From assembly GCF_016808335.1 (NCBI RefSeq), contig NC_053148.1, positions 46,578,930-46,642,929 on the forward strand: 64,000 nucleotides of DNA, given 5' to 3'. Shown here one piece after another: positions 38,970-50,371 of this stretch. The position numbers and the translations under genes were made by a program. The notes under the pieces were generated by a model. It made no database searches. It was not told the origin of the DNA and saw only the letters and a list, made by a program, of their open reading frames with translations. The stretch is from Panicum virgatum (Eukaryota; Streptophyta; Magnoliopsida; Poales; Poaceae). Positions within the stretch are counted from its first letter, which is position 1, and every line of letters starts with the position of its first letter.

Positions 38970-39891
38970 AGGCCGCGAGCTATGGCTGCTTCAGTGAGCT
39001 GTTATCGGGTGGTTCAAGTGGACGTCCGTGCCCCCATTCGATAAGGGTCGGCTTGTGGTCCATGGACACGTCACATAAAGCGCTCGCAAAGGTTCGCTAG
39101 GCGGGGCTCGGACCCATTCGATAGGGTCCGAGGGCTCGATGCTCTCCCTCGATGGGATCCCCCTGCTTGGCACCCTCGACTGGCCTTGAACACTTCGTAG
39201 GATATCTCGAACTCCGCGTTCGAGGGTAGCTTGTACGGCACATCCATGCAGTCCCTGACTCTGGCAATCTGGGGCGCCTGTCGAACCCTCGATGGGTCAG
39301 GCTTCGAACCCCTGATCAGTAAGGCCTCGAAATTGGTTTCCTTCGACGATAAGGAATCCCTGGGGGGAATATTCCATGCCGGTTCGCTAAAATAGTGCGG
39401 AGTCGCCGGTTGTCCGCGCGAGTCTCCCGTAGTCGTGGGCAACGTGGCCCAGTACGCGCGGGTTGTGCGGGCGCGCCTTTTCAGGCGGCTGCCTTGGGTA
39501 GGCGGAGAGGCGTGGGCGGCAGCTGGAGTATGGGACAGTGCTATAGTCCCACCGTGCCCATCGGTTACTGCGCCGTAATTATTGCCAAGTGCTCGCGTGG
39601 GGGACTCCGCGGTCGTGGGGCCCAGCTATCGGCGACAGCAAAATCTACCGCATTCAATGCGGTGGATTCGGACTGCTGCGGCGAATCCACCCGTCTTGAT
39701 TGATAAAGCGGGGAAGGGGGGATCGTCTGGGCTCACCTAGCCATCTTGCCTTTGTCTCCCCTACCTTCTCCGCTTCCCCTGCATCCAGAGCCCAGAGCCG
39801 AGAGTGAGAGGAGGAAGAAGAAGGAGAGAGCGAGATCGCACCTTAACCATCGTAGAGCTTGCTTCCCCGTATTCCCCATTATTTTGAAGCA
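38970..39891. other. Element A internal region, right of insertion E
   Basis: This is the continuation of the untranslated region of A and the 5' flank of its plus-strand accessory gene. GC-rich blocks alternate with purine-rich leader sequence (AGAGGAGGAAGAAGAAGGAG near 39808). No coding domain recognised. Confidence 0.5.
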
Positions 39892-42800
39892 ATGTCAGAT
39901 GTCCAGGAGCCGTTGCTGTGGGGGAAGTCCACCGCCACCGCGGCGGTTTTGGAGCAGCTAGTCGCAGAGAGGCTGCTTCCGGTGAACAACAACTCGGAGC
40001 GGCCGACGTGGATTCCCCCGTGTCCGGAGGAGACCGAGCCGAATCCCCCGACGGCTACGTCGTGAGCCTTGTGCGGCTCCACGAGCGGGGATTCGGCGTC
40101 CCCGTCGGCAGATTCATGCAGGCGCTATGCGAATACTACGGAGTGGAGTTGCACAACTTCGGCCCCAACTCCATCTCGTAGGCGGCGGTCTTCGTTGCCC
40201 TCTGCGAGGGTTACCTAGGGATTGAGGTGCACTGGAATCTATAGATTCACTTGTTCCGCGGCGAGCTCTACATCGAGAACGTGCGGGTCTAGCCGAAGAG
40301 GTTCGCCCGTGCCGGCGGTCTGATTCTCCACTTGCGCACAACCCGGACGGATTTATACATCCCCAACAGGATGACGACGAACAACGCCGGGTAGTCCCGG
40401 GGGTGGTTTTATCTGCGCAACTACGGCAACCGACTTACGGCGTTCACCAACAAGGTTCTCTGGGAGAGGCCGGAGAAGTGGGGCTAGGGGGTGTCGCCCT
40501 AGAGCAAGCAGGCCTAGCTCGAAGTGCTAACCAACGCACTGCAGTGCCTGGCGAGGAAGGGACTGACGGCGGCCACCGTCATCGCAAATTTTCATCGGCA
40601 AAGGGTGATTCCTCTCACGGAGAGGAATATACCAATCTTCAACCTCACCCCGAGGCCCCGTACGCGGGCTTGAGGACGTCGAACGTGCTCCTCCTCCATG
40701 ACGTCGCTGCCCGGAGGGCGAAGAATAAGGTGGCGGAGTTCCCCGACAACCCAGACGATCTCTGGGAGATCAAGATGCGCCCCGAGACGGGGTACATTTC
40801 TGTGGTGAGTTTAAGTTTTAATTCGCTATCGATTTGTGCCACTCCTCTCCCCACTCCTTGATCCTAGCTTGATCGCGTTTGCAGGGGGTGAGTCACAAGG
40901 GCCATGTTTCGAAGCCCCCGGTCCCGGAGGAACGCGAAGCCAACCACCTGCATGGAGAGGTGGTAAAGAAGAAGAAGGATGCGGCGAAAGACGCCGCCAC
41001 CAGGAAGAGGGAGAGGATGGAGAGGCACAAGAAAGAGTGCAAGATTGCACATGCGGAGGGGAGGCCGCGGCCCACCACGCCCGAGTCCACCGAGGAGGAG
41101 GACTGCTCGGACGTGGAGCAATTTCTCGGATGACGATGAGGCGGTGACGGGTGTAGGCTCCCCACCAGTCTATCGTGGGGCTGGCGGCGAGGGCTTGATG
41201 GTGACGCTGGGCAAGACGACACTTGCGCCGGGATCATTGGTGGATCCGCCCCCTGCGAGGGTGGAGCAGAGGTCGCCCATGCCGGCAGCGGGTCAGAGGT
41301 TGCCCATAACGGGGCAGAGGTCGCCCCTGCCGGCGACGGGTTGGAGGACAGCCGCGCCCGCGGTGTCGACGGGCGGCGGAGGGTCCGCGGCGAGTGCAGA
41401 GACACCCGTGCAGACAGCCTCCAGGCGCCAAGCCGACCCGAGGGTGGCGCCCTTGGGCCAGTCATCGGAAGGCGACAGCGGGCCACGGGCCCGGAGGAGC
41501 GGCACGGGCAAGCGCAGCATGAGTGCCCGGTCGGAGTAAGTGATCTTGGCTTTGTTTTCAATCTTGCTCGACCCTCCAGTTCTGCTGACTCCAATGTTTC
41601 TTCCTCGATTACCCAGCTCCGGGGCCATCGCCAGGAATGCGGCCCAGCTTGCGCCAACCAAGGCCCTCAAGACCAAGGCGCATGCAACGCCGCACACGGC
41701 GCCGCAGCCTCTGCTCGTAGTGGACATAGTGGCGGAGGCAGCGAAGCTCCAAGAGGCAATGGCTCGGTGGACCCTAGAGTCCCAGCTGGCCCGTGCACTG
41801 GAGGGTCAGGGCGATACCGGCCAGAGCGGCGTTGTTACGGCTGCTCGGACTGACGCCGAGGAGGAGGCCGGCCGGGGCGGCGCGGATGACTGTTGACGCT
41901 CCTTAGCGACCCAATTTATGTACCGCAAGCGCACGGATCATAGTAGCTTTTCCCTTAGAGTACTCCCCCAAGGTTTATCAATCCGTGGATAGACAAAGAA
42001 CTACCTAAGGTTTTCCATCTAATCTAACGGATCTATCCTAACATGAAACATGAATTGCACATATAGAGTAAACCTTTGATAGATATGAGTGTTGTGTAAA
42101 GGTTGATCTCATCCATGAACATAGGCGTAACCATAGCAAAACCAAAGACATGACTAGGCCTATTGTCATCTAGTTGTAGTTCAAGCTAACGAGCAAATAA
42201 ATCATACATCTCAATCAATGGCATCTTTAAATCAAAACCTCCAATCCAACCCCTCGGAAACCCCTCTACTCAGGCCATGCCCTGTCACGACACTCCCTTT
42301 GGACAAAAGCACCCCGAAGCACGCTAGACGTGTCGAACCCCCTTGGGTAGATCCAGTATGAACTCCTAGCCACCATAGCTACAAGAACACCCCATGCAAT
42401 CTATCTCGAGAATAGATCTAGGAATAAGCGCACCCAAGGCAAGAACGAAATAACAAAGGAGAGACACGATCGCTAATAGATTCGGAAGACATGATTATCA
42501 TTACTCACATAATAGATGTGTTTGGATCATCACCGCCGTGTGCACACCATCGATGAATCCAACTAGCTCATGAACTCCGCCATGGCACAACCACGCAGGG
42601 AGGCCATGGCGGCTAGGGGTGGCCTAAGCCATCTCCTAGACAACTTTGAAGACTTGCGGTGGCTGTCATCTCCCTCCGGTCTTGGCCCTAGGTTTTCATC
42701 GAGTTTTGGGTGGATGGATGCCGCGAGTTGAATAAGGTGCGAGCTATTTATGAGCCGAGGAAGCCATCCGTCGAAGGGGAGGCCGAACCACCTCGGAAAC

Positions 42801-45218
42801 GGGCTAGGCCGGGCGGCTCATGGTCCTAGGCCGGCAGGCCTACCCTCTTTCGGGCCCGCCTCGGTCTCATCTTTCGCGTGTAGACTCCTCGCATCTTCTA
42901 GAGTTTATGTCCTTCACGATTGCACCCCTTTGGACGTCATTATCTTGGAGATATCTTCGAGGAAAGGATAGGATAGGGAATCCTTCCTTAAATCTTCATT
43001 TGCTTTGCTTAATCCCGAAGTATCTTGATCTCATCTTCGTGGGCTTGGTCCTTTGGGCTCTCTTGGAGGATGGATGTGCATGAATGTGCTTCAAATCAAC
43101 ATGGGCTTTGGTCCTTCCTTTGGGCTTTGGCCTTCGTCTTTCTCCGTGTTAGCGCTCGATCACGGGCCTCACCATTTCATGCTCCAAAATAGGCCAAAAA
43201 CTTGCAAAAATGAAGTTCCTCCAAAATATATGTGCAAATGTGAAAATGACCAATAATTAGGGCGGGGTTAGGACGGTTAGTGATTTTGATATTAAATTCA
43301 TGCCATTATCAAGGATAAACAAGGGGTAAAATGGGTACTTAAGGAGCGCCAATAATGACGCCGCCCGGCCGGACGCCGAAGTCGAGGTCGGTCGGGGCGA
43401 CGCGGATAGCGCCGCCCAGCCGGTCGCAAGAGGAGGAGCCGGTGGGGCCGCCCAAGATCACCCCGCAAGGCAAAGAGAGGTGGAGACCCTCGACCCCGAG
43501 CCCCCGAGGGCTGGGGTCGAGGATGCCATGGAAGAGGAGTCGGCTCTAAGGGCGCCAGCAGTGGAGGAGACCTGCGTCCCAGAGCCCGCGAGGGCCGGGG
43601 ACGAGGGTGCCGCTGCGGCGACGATGGAGCGAGCCGCGCCGGAGGACGCGGTGCCGTTGGTGGAGCAGCCGCAGAGCGGCGAGGAGTACGGGGACTTGGG
43701 GGACATCAACCCCGCCGCTGCGGCCAACGCCGCCGACCAGGTCTTCGAGTTCGTTGCGGCCTCCGAGGAGGTCCTCGGCACGCAGATGTACGAGGAGCTC
43801 GGTAGTGATGACAACTGGGCGATTGTTCAATCCGGGGCCCCCTCGGGCATCGCCCGCACAGAGCAGGGAGGAGGAGGCGACTGGCGGGCCTACACTATCC
43901 CCTCGAACTTCGCCGACGCCGAGCAGGAGGAGGGCGACGCCTGGCGCAACCATATGGCCGTCGAAGGCCAGATCAAGGAGGGGCTTTCCCGGATCGTGGA
44001 TCTCTTTTCGAAGGCGTACCATAATTCCAATAACGTAAGTGTTCTATTCGTCCACTTTCGATATTGCGAGTTTGCTTTCCTCTCATGTCTCTTCACACGC
44101 CTCCCTATTTACAGCAATTGCTGTCCATGTCGAGGGAGAAGAACGAGAAGCTGACGCGGCTGCACTAGCTTGGCTCACACAATGACACTCTGGTCACGCG
44201 ACAGGAGGAAGCCAATGCATGAGCTGACCAGGTGACACCCCTGGAGGCGCGCATCCGTGAGCTAGAACAGGAGCTGGCCCGAGCCACCGGTGAGCACAAC
44301 GCCCTGCGAGCCGTAGCTGACCAGAAGGCCCAGGAGGCCGAGGCACATGAGACCGAGCTGCGGCAAGCCAGAGCGGCGCTCGAGCAGAAGGAGCAAGCCC
44401 TCGAAGCGAAGGAGGCCGAGCTCCAACGCATGGAGACCGAGCTCCAACGTGAGAGGGCGACAATCGCCACGCTTACCAGGACTCTCGAGGAAAAGGTCGT
44501 GGCCCTCTAGAACGTGGAGGCTGCCCTCAAGGAGAAGGAGGACTCCTTGTCCACGCTCGAGGAAGCCGCGCGAGTCCAGCAGGAAGAGGCACAAGGAGCT
44601 ATGGCGGGTAAGTATATGGGGTTTCGTTGTTGTTCTATTCATTTTTATCGCAACTTATCTTGGTTCTCCTGTTCAGAGCTGAGGAAGAAGGTGGCGGACG
44701 AGACCGCGGCAAAGGAAGCTGCCAACACGGTGTTCACGGCGGTGCAAGATGAATACGCCGGACTGGCGCGGACCATCGTGGCCGTGTGTCAGGAGCTCGA
44801 GGGGAGCGGTGCTCAATCTGGTAGCTCGGTGGCCAGCCGCTTGTGAGCGCTAGGTGGTCGGATCGCCGAGCACGCCAAGAGCACTTTCTGCCTCGGTGTC
44901 CTACGAGCCCTCGCCGTAGCCTCATCGCACTACATCATGGACCTCAAGAGGGTGTCATCGGGGTACGTCGTCCCAACCGACACCGATGCGGATGCTGCGT
45001 CGGCCATTATGGATGATGCCGCCACCGCCGCCGAGGAGTTCGCCACCGTCCTGGCCGGGAAGCTTGAAGCTGATATCCCCCCCATAGCTGAATTTGATGC
45101 CATTGAAGTCCCGCAAGGGGGGAGGATAACCTGTAGGAAGTCTGGGCCTCGGAGCCCATGTAATAAGTTAGTACTTGTCGTAATCATACTTCTGGATTTA
45201 AGAAATTTGTTATTGTAA
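39892..45218 (+). pseudogene. Accessory gene of element A, antisense to gag-pol (gypsy-type putative transposase domain)
   Basis: It starts MSDVQEPLLWGKSTATAA. A frameshift near 40055 then leads into DGYVVSLVRLHERGFGVPVG, LCEYYGVELHNFGPNSIS and CEGYLGIEVHWNL, the pattern of the plant 'putative gypsy type transposon' family (Pfam Transposase_28). Further on: LEVLTNALQCLARKGLTAA, an exon end at GTGAGT (about 40804) with acceptor TTTGCAG (40885), a Lys-rich stretch (VVKKKKDAAKDAATRKRERM), a Pro/Gly-rich region with short repeats, and Glu/Ala/Arg-rich coiled coils (43480-44840). At least six in-frame TAG codons lie between 40180 and 40520, where Gln or Trp is expected. Solo LTR C (41891-43354) splits the gene. 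Some Tat-lineage elements carry such antisense genes; the function is unknown. Confidence 0.75.
41891..43354 (-). mobile_element. Solo LTR C of the TGTTGRCGCTCC family
   Basis: It starts TGTTGACGCTCCTTAG and ends CTTAAGGAGCGCCAATA (terminal CA altered to TA by one change). Perfect 5-bp target duplication ATGAC on both sides (41886-41890 and 43355-43359). It is 1,464 bases in the same orientation as B's LTRs. A minus-strand TATTTATG-like box is near 42745. It lies in the accessory gene of A. No coding region. Confidence 0.92.
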
Positions 45219-45712
45219 ATCGACAGTGTGGCCCATCGAGGCCTTATGCGTTCGAGCCTTCGCTTTTTCCTACTTAACTTTCATGTTCTCGTATGCGTCT
45301 TAGATAGTTTTCAGCGAGGAAGTTTGCGTTCACAAATGACTTAGGCGTAGGGAGGTGAGTGGGGATGCCATATCCCGGAGGCGTAGGCGGTCCCGCGGCT
45401 TAGCCGATCCTGTTCCTTAGTCGTTTGCGCCTTGCGTCTAGCCTTCTAAGTATATGAGAAACTTAGATACGGAAATTTTTTGAAAAAAAATGTTGACGAT
45501 TTTTTGGGACGTTCGGGGGTTCCCAACGTAGTAGCCCCCGAGGGAGGCTTGGCTTTGCCGTGGGTAAAGCCAGGCATACCTCAGTGTTCGTGCGTATCCG
45601 AGCCCCCGAGGGTCCGAAAAGTTCCCAAAAAATAAATAAGTAAAGCATTCTCCTTTATTGTTTCGAGAAATCTTAAATACGAGTACAAATGGTGTACAAA
45701 TAGCTTGGAGTT
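45219..45712. other. Element A: spacer between the convergent accessory gene and integrase
   Basis: Short non-coding spacer holding two AGCCCCCGAG motifs (45533 and 45601) and an A-run. The accessory gene (plus) and gag-pol (minus) converge here. Confidence 0.6.
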
Positions 45713-46681
45713 CTAAGGATAGAAGAGACGTAGCTGCTGTATGTTCCAAGCATTGGTGAAGACTTCGCCGTTTTTGTTCGCCAGCTTGTACGTGCCGGGC
45801 TTGAGCACCTCAGCGATGATATATGGGCCTTCCCACAGTGGTGAGAGCTTGTGGGGTCCCCTGTTGTCTTGCCGAAGCCTCAGCACCAAGTCGCCCTTGT
45901 TGAGGTCTCGGCGTCGAACTCTCTGTGCTTGATACCATCGCAAGGACTGCTGATAACATGCTGAGTGAAGGAGCGCCACGTCTCGAACCTCGTCCACTTG
46001 GTCTAGCGAGTCTTCGCAGGCATGCTGGTTCTGTTGCTCTTGGTAGGCCTTGTGCCTCGGTGACCCGTATTCCAAGTCTGTGGGGAGCATGGCCTTGGCG
46101 CCATAGACGAGGAAGAACGGGGTAAAGCCCGTGGCTCTACTTGGGGTCGTCCTCAGGCTCCAGATAACCGAGGGCAGCTCTGTGAGCCACCTCCGGCCAA
46201 ACTTGTTCGGCTTGTTGAAGATCCTTGCTTTGTCTTGAGGCCTTGGAGGATCATGCCATTGGCACGCTCCACTTGCCCATTCGTCTGTGGGTGTGCCACA
46301 GCCGACCAGTCCATGCGTATGTGGTAGCTGTCGCAGAATGCCAAGAATTTCTTGCCCGTGAACTGGGTGCCATTGTCGGTGATGATCAAATTCGGGACCC
46401 CAAACCTGGAGACAATGTCAGTGAAGAACAGAACAGCTTGCTCAAACTTGATCTTGCTGATGGGTCGAGCCTCGATCCACTTGGAGAACTTGTCGATTGC
46501 CACCAACAAGTGGGTGTAGCCCCCGAGCGCCTTCTGCAGCGGCAACGAGGTCCAGTCCCTACACGGCGAACGGCCACGTGATGGGGATGGTCTGCAGAGC
46601 GTGAGCCGGGAGGTGTGTCTTCCGGGCATAGAACTGGCAGCCCTCGCAGGTCCGCACAACGTCAGTGACGTCGACGACTGC
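45713..46681 (-). pseudogene. Element A integrase, catalytic core and C-terminus (frameshifted)
   Basis: Minus strand. After the second half of the HHCC zinc motif (CEGCQFYARKTHLP) comes the DDE core: AIDKFSKWIEARP (first Asp), IITDNGTQFTGKKF (second Asp) and HPQTNGQVERANG (Glu). The C-terminal part is intact from 46090: GSPRHKAYQEQQ, RRDLNKGDLVLRLRQDN, PLWEGPYIIAEVLKPGTYKL and WNIQQLRLFYP before the stop. At least two frame changes separate these parts (near 46560 and 46210). Integrase would insert the element cDNA into the genome; this copy is dead. The C-terminus is the GPY/F type, without a chromodomain. Confidence 0.88.
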
Positions 46682-47872
46682 TGTTGGCGCTCCTTAAGTA
46701 CCCATTTTACTATATGATTAGGAGTTATTTTGGTAAATTCTTCGGGATGATTCATGTACTAACCCGCCACTTGGCACCCGAACTTGACCGTTTTCGATTT
46801 TGTCCTGGATTTTGGAGCACGTTGCATTCTGACAGGAAATTGGACATTTTCGGAGATGTTTTGACGCATAGTTACAACTGGGCAAAGATGAGGAATAAGA
46901 AGAAGAGGCCACATGCGAAAGATGGGACCGAAAGTGGCCAGAAAGGGCCCAGGCCGGCCGGCCTGGAGCCCATTTCGGAGCCCAATCGGCCTCAATTTTC
47001 TTCAGCGCGAAGTATGCATCAACCCTAATCTATGTTTTACCAAAACCACCGACCATAACTGCCTATAAATACCCCGAAGCCGCCGTCAAAGGGAGAGGCA
47101 TCTAGAGATCGCAGAGAGTCATCCAGAGAGCATCCAGAGATGGTTTCTAGAGATCCTTTCGAGTTAGACACAAGAGAAAGGCGACACCGGAGGCCTCATC
47201 GTCCCTCGGCGCCGCTGCAAGTGGAGGACAGCAAGGGATCCATCCCTTGCCGGAGATTTCGTCGAATCGACTACGCTTCACTTAACTTCATGGGGTAAAG
47301 TCCTCGTTTGTTCATGGGGTTGTAAAGAGATCTTGAGTTGTAATTGCCGAATCCTTTATGAGATTGATCTATCACGATTCTTGTTGATGATGCTTTGATG
47401 CCTAATAGTTCGCGACTTGGCTTTGGGTTTGCTTTGCTCTTGCATGGTTTACTTAGATTACATCAACTATCGTGTTCTTGTTGATTCGTTACCGATTATC
47501 CTCGTGTAGTGACAGTATGCAGGAGGGAAAGGTTTTGATCTTGGAACACACCCTTGGTAGATTAGATATGTTCTTCGTTGCTTGGCGATTACATCTCTAG
47601 TGATCCTAGACCCTATGGACAAATCCTCTTCACATCTTGTGCACACATCTATTATTGCTCACTAGTCTAGATTAGATTAGATTGGTTAGATTAGATCTAT
47701 TTCACACTCAAACACTCAATATAGATGTTTTACCAACATTATTAGTGCTTAGTTAAGCATAGTAATACACTTGTTCCGTGGATTGATAAACCTTGGGGGA
47801 ATACTCTAAGGGAAAAGCTACACGATCCGTGCGCTTGCGGTACGTAAATTGGCGCTCTAAGGAGCGTCAACA
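46682..47872 (+). mobile_element. Solo LTR D of the TGTTGRCGCTCC family, opposite orientation
   Basis: It starts TGTTGGCGCTCCTTAAGT and ends CTAAGGAGCGTCAACA; 1,191 bases. Flanks are ACTGC (46677-46681) and ACTGT (47873-47877), a target duplication with one change. A TATA box CTATAAATACC lies at 47063, 100 bases or so after a GGCCGGCCGGCC motif (46951-46962). It splits the zinc-binding part of A's integrase. No coding region. Confidence 0.9.
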
Positions 47873-48081
47873 ACTGTAGTGGGCCAGTAAAAGCCCTGTC
47901 GAAACGCGTTGCCCACGGGGGTACGCGGTGTGGCGTGGTGACCGCAGATGCCAGCGTGGATGTCACGAATCAGCTCCTTGCCCTCGGGAACGGGGATGCA
48001 TCGTTGTAGAACGCCCGAGGGACTGCGCTTGTACAGCTCGTCGTCGATCAGAACGAAGGACTTGGCCCACCTAGCGATGCG
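47873..48081 (-). pseudogene. Element A integrase zinc-binding N-terminus (first half)
   Basis: The minus-strand frame gives AKSFVLIDDELYKRSPSGVL, CIPVPEGKELIRDIHAGICG, HHATPRTPVGNAFRQGFYWP, i.e. the two histidines of the HHCC zinc finger and the conserved FYWP. Solo LTR D then interrupts it, and the two cysteines lie on the other side. A TAA stop separates it from the RNase H frame upstream. Confidence 0.82.
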
Positions 48082-48792
48082 TTATGCCTGAGCATGATCC
48101 GATGGTAGGACCCCTCGAATCATCCAGTCAAGGTACTGGGTGCGCCAATCTCGCGGAGACGGGGCCTCGTCGATCTCCATTGCTTCAGCCTCGTCCACAG
48201 AGGAGGTCTCGAAGTCAGTGTCCATGGCCTCGGGCTCCTCCGTCGAGGGGTCCTCGGCCGATGGCCCCGTGGTCGCAGCTCTCGAGGGTCCGGGCGCCGC
48301 CCCGACGGCTTCTGCAGGGTTCTTGAAGTCGACAGACGGCTTAGCGAGGTCGCGGGTGAAGATGTTCGGGGGAACGATGGTCCGCCCGGACACGATCTTG
48401 GCTAGCTGGTCCGCTTCCTCATTGTACTTGCCCGCGATGTGGTTGAGCTCGAGCCTGTCGAACTTGTCCTCGAGGCGACGCACTGCGTTGCAGTACGCCT
48501 CCATCTTCTCGTCGTGGCAGCTTGCCTCCTTCATCACCTGATCGGTGATGAGCTGGGAGTCCCCCCGGACGTCGAGACGCCTGATGCCGAGCTCGATGGC
48601 GATTCGGAGGCCGCTAAGGAGGGCCTCGTACTCCGCCATGTTTTTGGACGCCGGGAAGTGCAAATGCACCACGTAGCGCATGTGCTCTCTGAGGGGTGAG
48701 ACGAAGAGCAGGCCCGTGCCTATGCCGGTCTTCATCACCGACCCGTCGAAGTACATGAGCCAACATTCCGCTTGAATCTGGGGTGGGGGCAG
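48082..48792 (-). pseudogene. Element A RNase H domain
   Basis: The minus-strand frame has the four acidic residues of retroelement RNase H: MYFDGSVMKTGIGTGLL (Asp), NMAEYEALLSGLRIA (Glu), LDVRGDSQLITDQV (Asp) and GKYNEEADQLAKI (Asp). A Pro/Glu-rich linker to integrase follows. The domain itself is uninterrupted, but an in-frame TAG at 48793-48795, where CAG (Gln) is expected, cuts it off from the RT remnant. Confidence 0.88.
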
Positions 48793-49489
48793 CTAAGTGT
48801 CGGTCCACTCGGCTATGAAGTCTGCCAAGATCTGGGATTTGACCGCCTTGCGAGGTGCATAGGTGAGGGTTTCTCCCATCAGCTCCACTGACCACTTGGC
48901 TATCCTACCCGTGACCTCTCGGTTGTGGACTATTTCCCCGAGGGGCAAGGATGAGACCACGGTGACGGGGTGGGCCTCGAAGTAGTGGCACAGTTTGCAC
49001 CGAGCCAAGATCACTGCATAGAGCAGCTTTTGGATCTGTGGATATCGCGTCTTGGTTTCAGATAGCACTTCACTGATGAAGTACATCGGCCTCTGGACAG
49101 GCAAAGCATGTCCCTCCTCTTGCAGTTCCACAACAATGGTCGCGCTGACGACCTGAGTCGTGGCTGCCACGTATAGGTAGAGGGGCTCGCCGTCCACCGG
49201 TGGCGTTAGGATTGATGCGCTTGTAAGCGACGCCTTGAGTTTGTCGAGGGCCTCCTGGGCCTCGGGGGTCCACGAGAAGCGTTCGGACTTCCTCAGGAGT
49301 CAATACAGGGGCAAGCCTTTCTCGCCGAGGCGCGAGATGAATCGGCTAAGGGACGCCAGGCATCCCATGAACCTCTGTACCCCCTTTAGGTCTCGGATCG
49401 GTCCCATTCGAGTGATGGCCGAGACTTTCTCAGGGTTGGGTTCAATGCCCCGCTGGGAGACAATGAAGCCCAAGAGCATGCCTCGAGGG
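48793..49489 (-). pseudogene. Element A reverse transcriptase, C-terminal remnant only
   Basis: The minus strand encodes GMLLGFIVSQRGIEPNPEKV, GVQRFMGCLASLSRFI and LYVAATTQVVSATIVVELQE, the RT thumb/connection region. The palm with the YxDD active site is absent: the preceding protease frame (LKISVTLSSKSE) runs directly into GMLLGF-coding DNA in a different phase at about 49485-49495. A deletion therefore removed the catalytic core. A stop codon lies near 49302. Confidence 0.85.
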
Positions 49490-50371
49490 ACTCCGATTTG
49501 CTGCTGAGCGTGACGCTGATCTTCAGCGTCTTGCCATCGGGGGTCTTCGGGTTGAGGGGAACGTCCTTGGTGCCCTCGGCAGGCTCGAAGGTGCCCGCGT
49601 GCCGCTGCTTGGAGTCCATGGTCTCCTCGGCCATTCCTTGCAGCTGCGCGACGAGGGCCTCTTCGAGCGCCAGAGCCTCGGCGTGCTCGACGCCCTCGTA
49701 TGCATGCTCGAACGAGGAGCCGACGGTGATGACACCCTTTGGGCCTGGCATCTTCAGGTTGAGGTAGGTGTAGTTGGGGATGACCATAAACTTAGCATAG
49801 CAGGGACGGCCAAGGATGGCGTGGTAGGCTCCCCGGAACCCCACCACCTCGAAGGTGAGCACTTCCTTGCGGAAGTTGGCTGCCGTGCCGAAGCAGACGG
49901 GTAGGTCGATCTGGCCGTGGGGTTGGACTCGCTTCCCCGGTGCCACACTGTGGAACGACGACTTGCTGGGGTGGAGCTTGTCCAGTACGATCCCCATGAG
50001 CTCCAAGGTGTGGGCGTACATGATGTTGAGGCTGCTGCCTCCGTCCATGAGTACCTTGGAGAAGCGGGTGTTGCCGATGATGGGGTCGACAATGAGTGGA
50101 TACCGTCCCGGGTGCGGGACGTAGTCGGGGTGGTCCTCGCGGCTGAAGGAAATGGTGTCCTCCGACAAGTCGAGGTAGGATGGCGTGGCCTTGGTGACGG
50201 AGAAGACTTCCCGGTGCTCACGCTTGCTCTGCCAAGAGGTCATGTTCGTCGTCGGCCCTCCAAAGATGAAGAAGGCGTTCTCCACCGGGGGGAACTCGTC
50301 GTCTCCACCTTTGTCGCCAGCATCCTTCTTCTTGTCCTCATCGCGATGCGCGATGCGATTGTAGTACTTGC
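49490..50371 (-). pseudogene. Element A protease and flanking pol N-terminus
   Basis: The open minus-strand frame reads on from A's gag zinc motif beyond insertion B. Visible blocks are FFIFGGPTTNMTS, IIGNTRFSKVLMDGGSSLNI (the aspartic-protease active-site region, DGGSS in place of DTG/DSG), LPVCFGTAANFRKEVLTFEV and AYHAILGRPCYAKFMVIPNY. This is the usual Tat-lineage protease. The frame is intact but truncated on the right by insertion of B at 50372 and on the left by the RT deletion. Confidence 0.85.
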
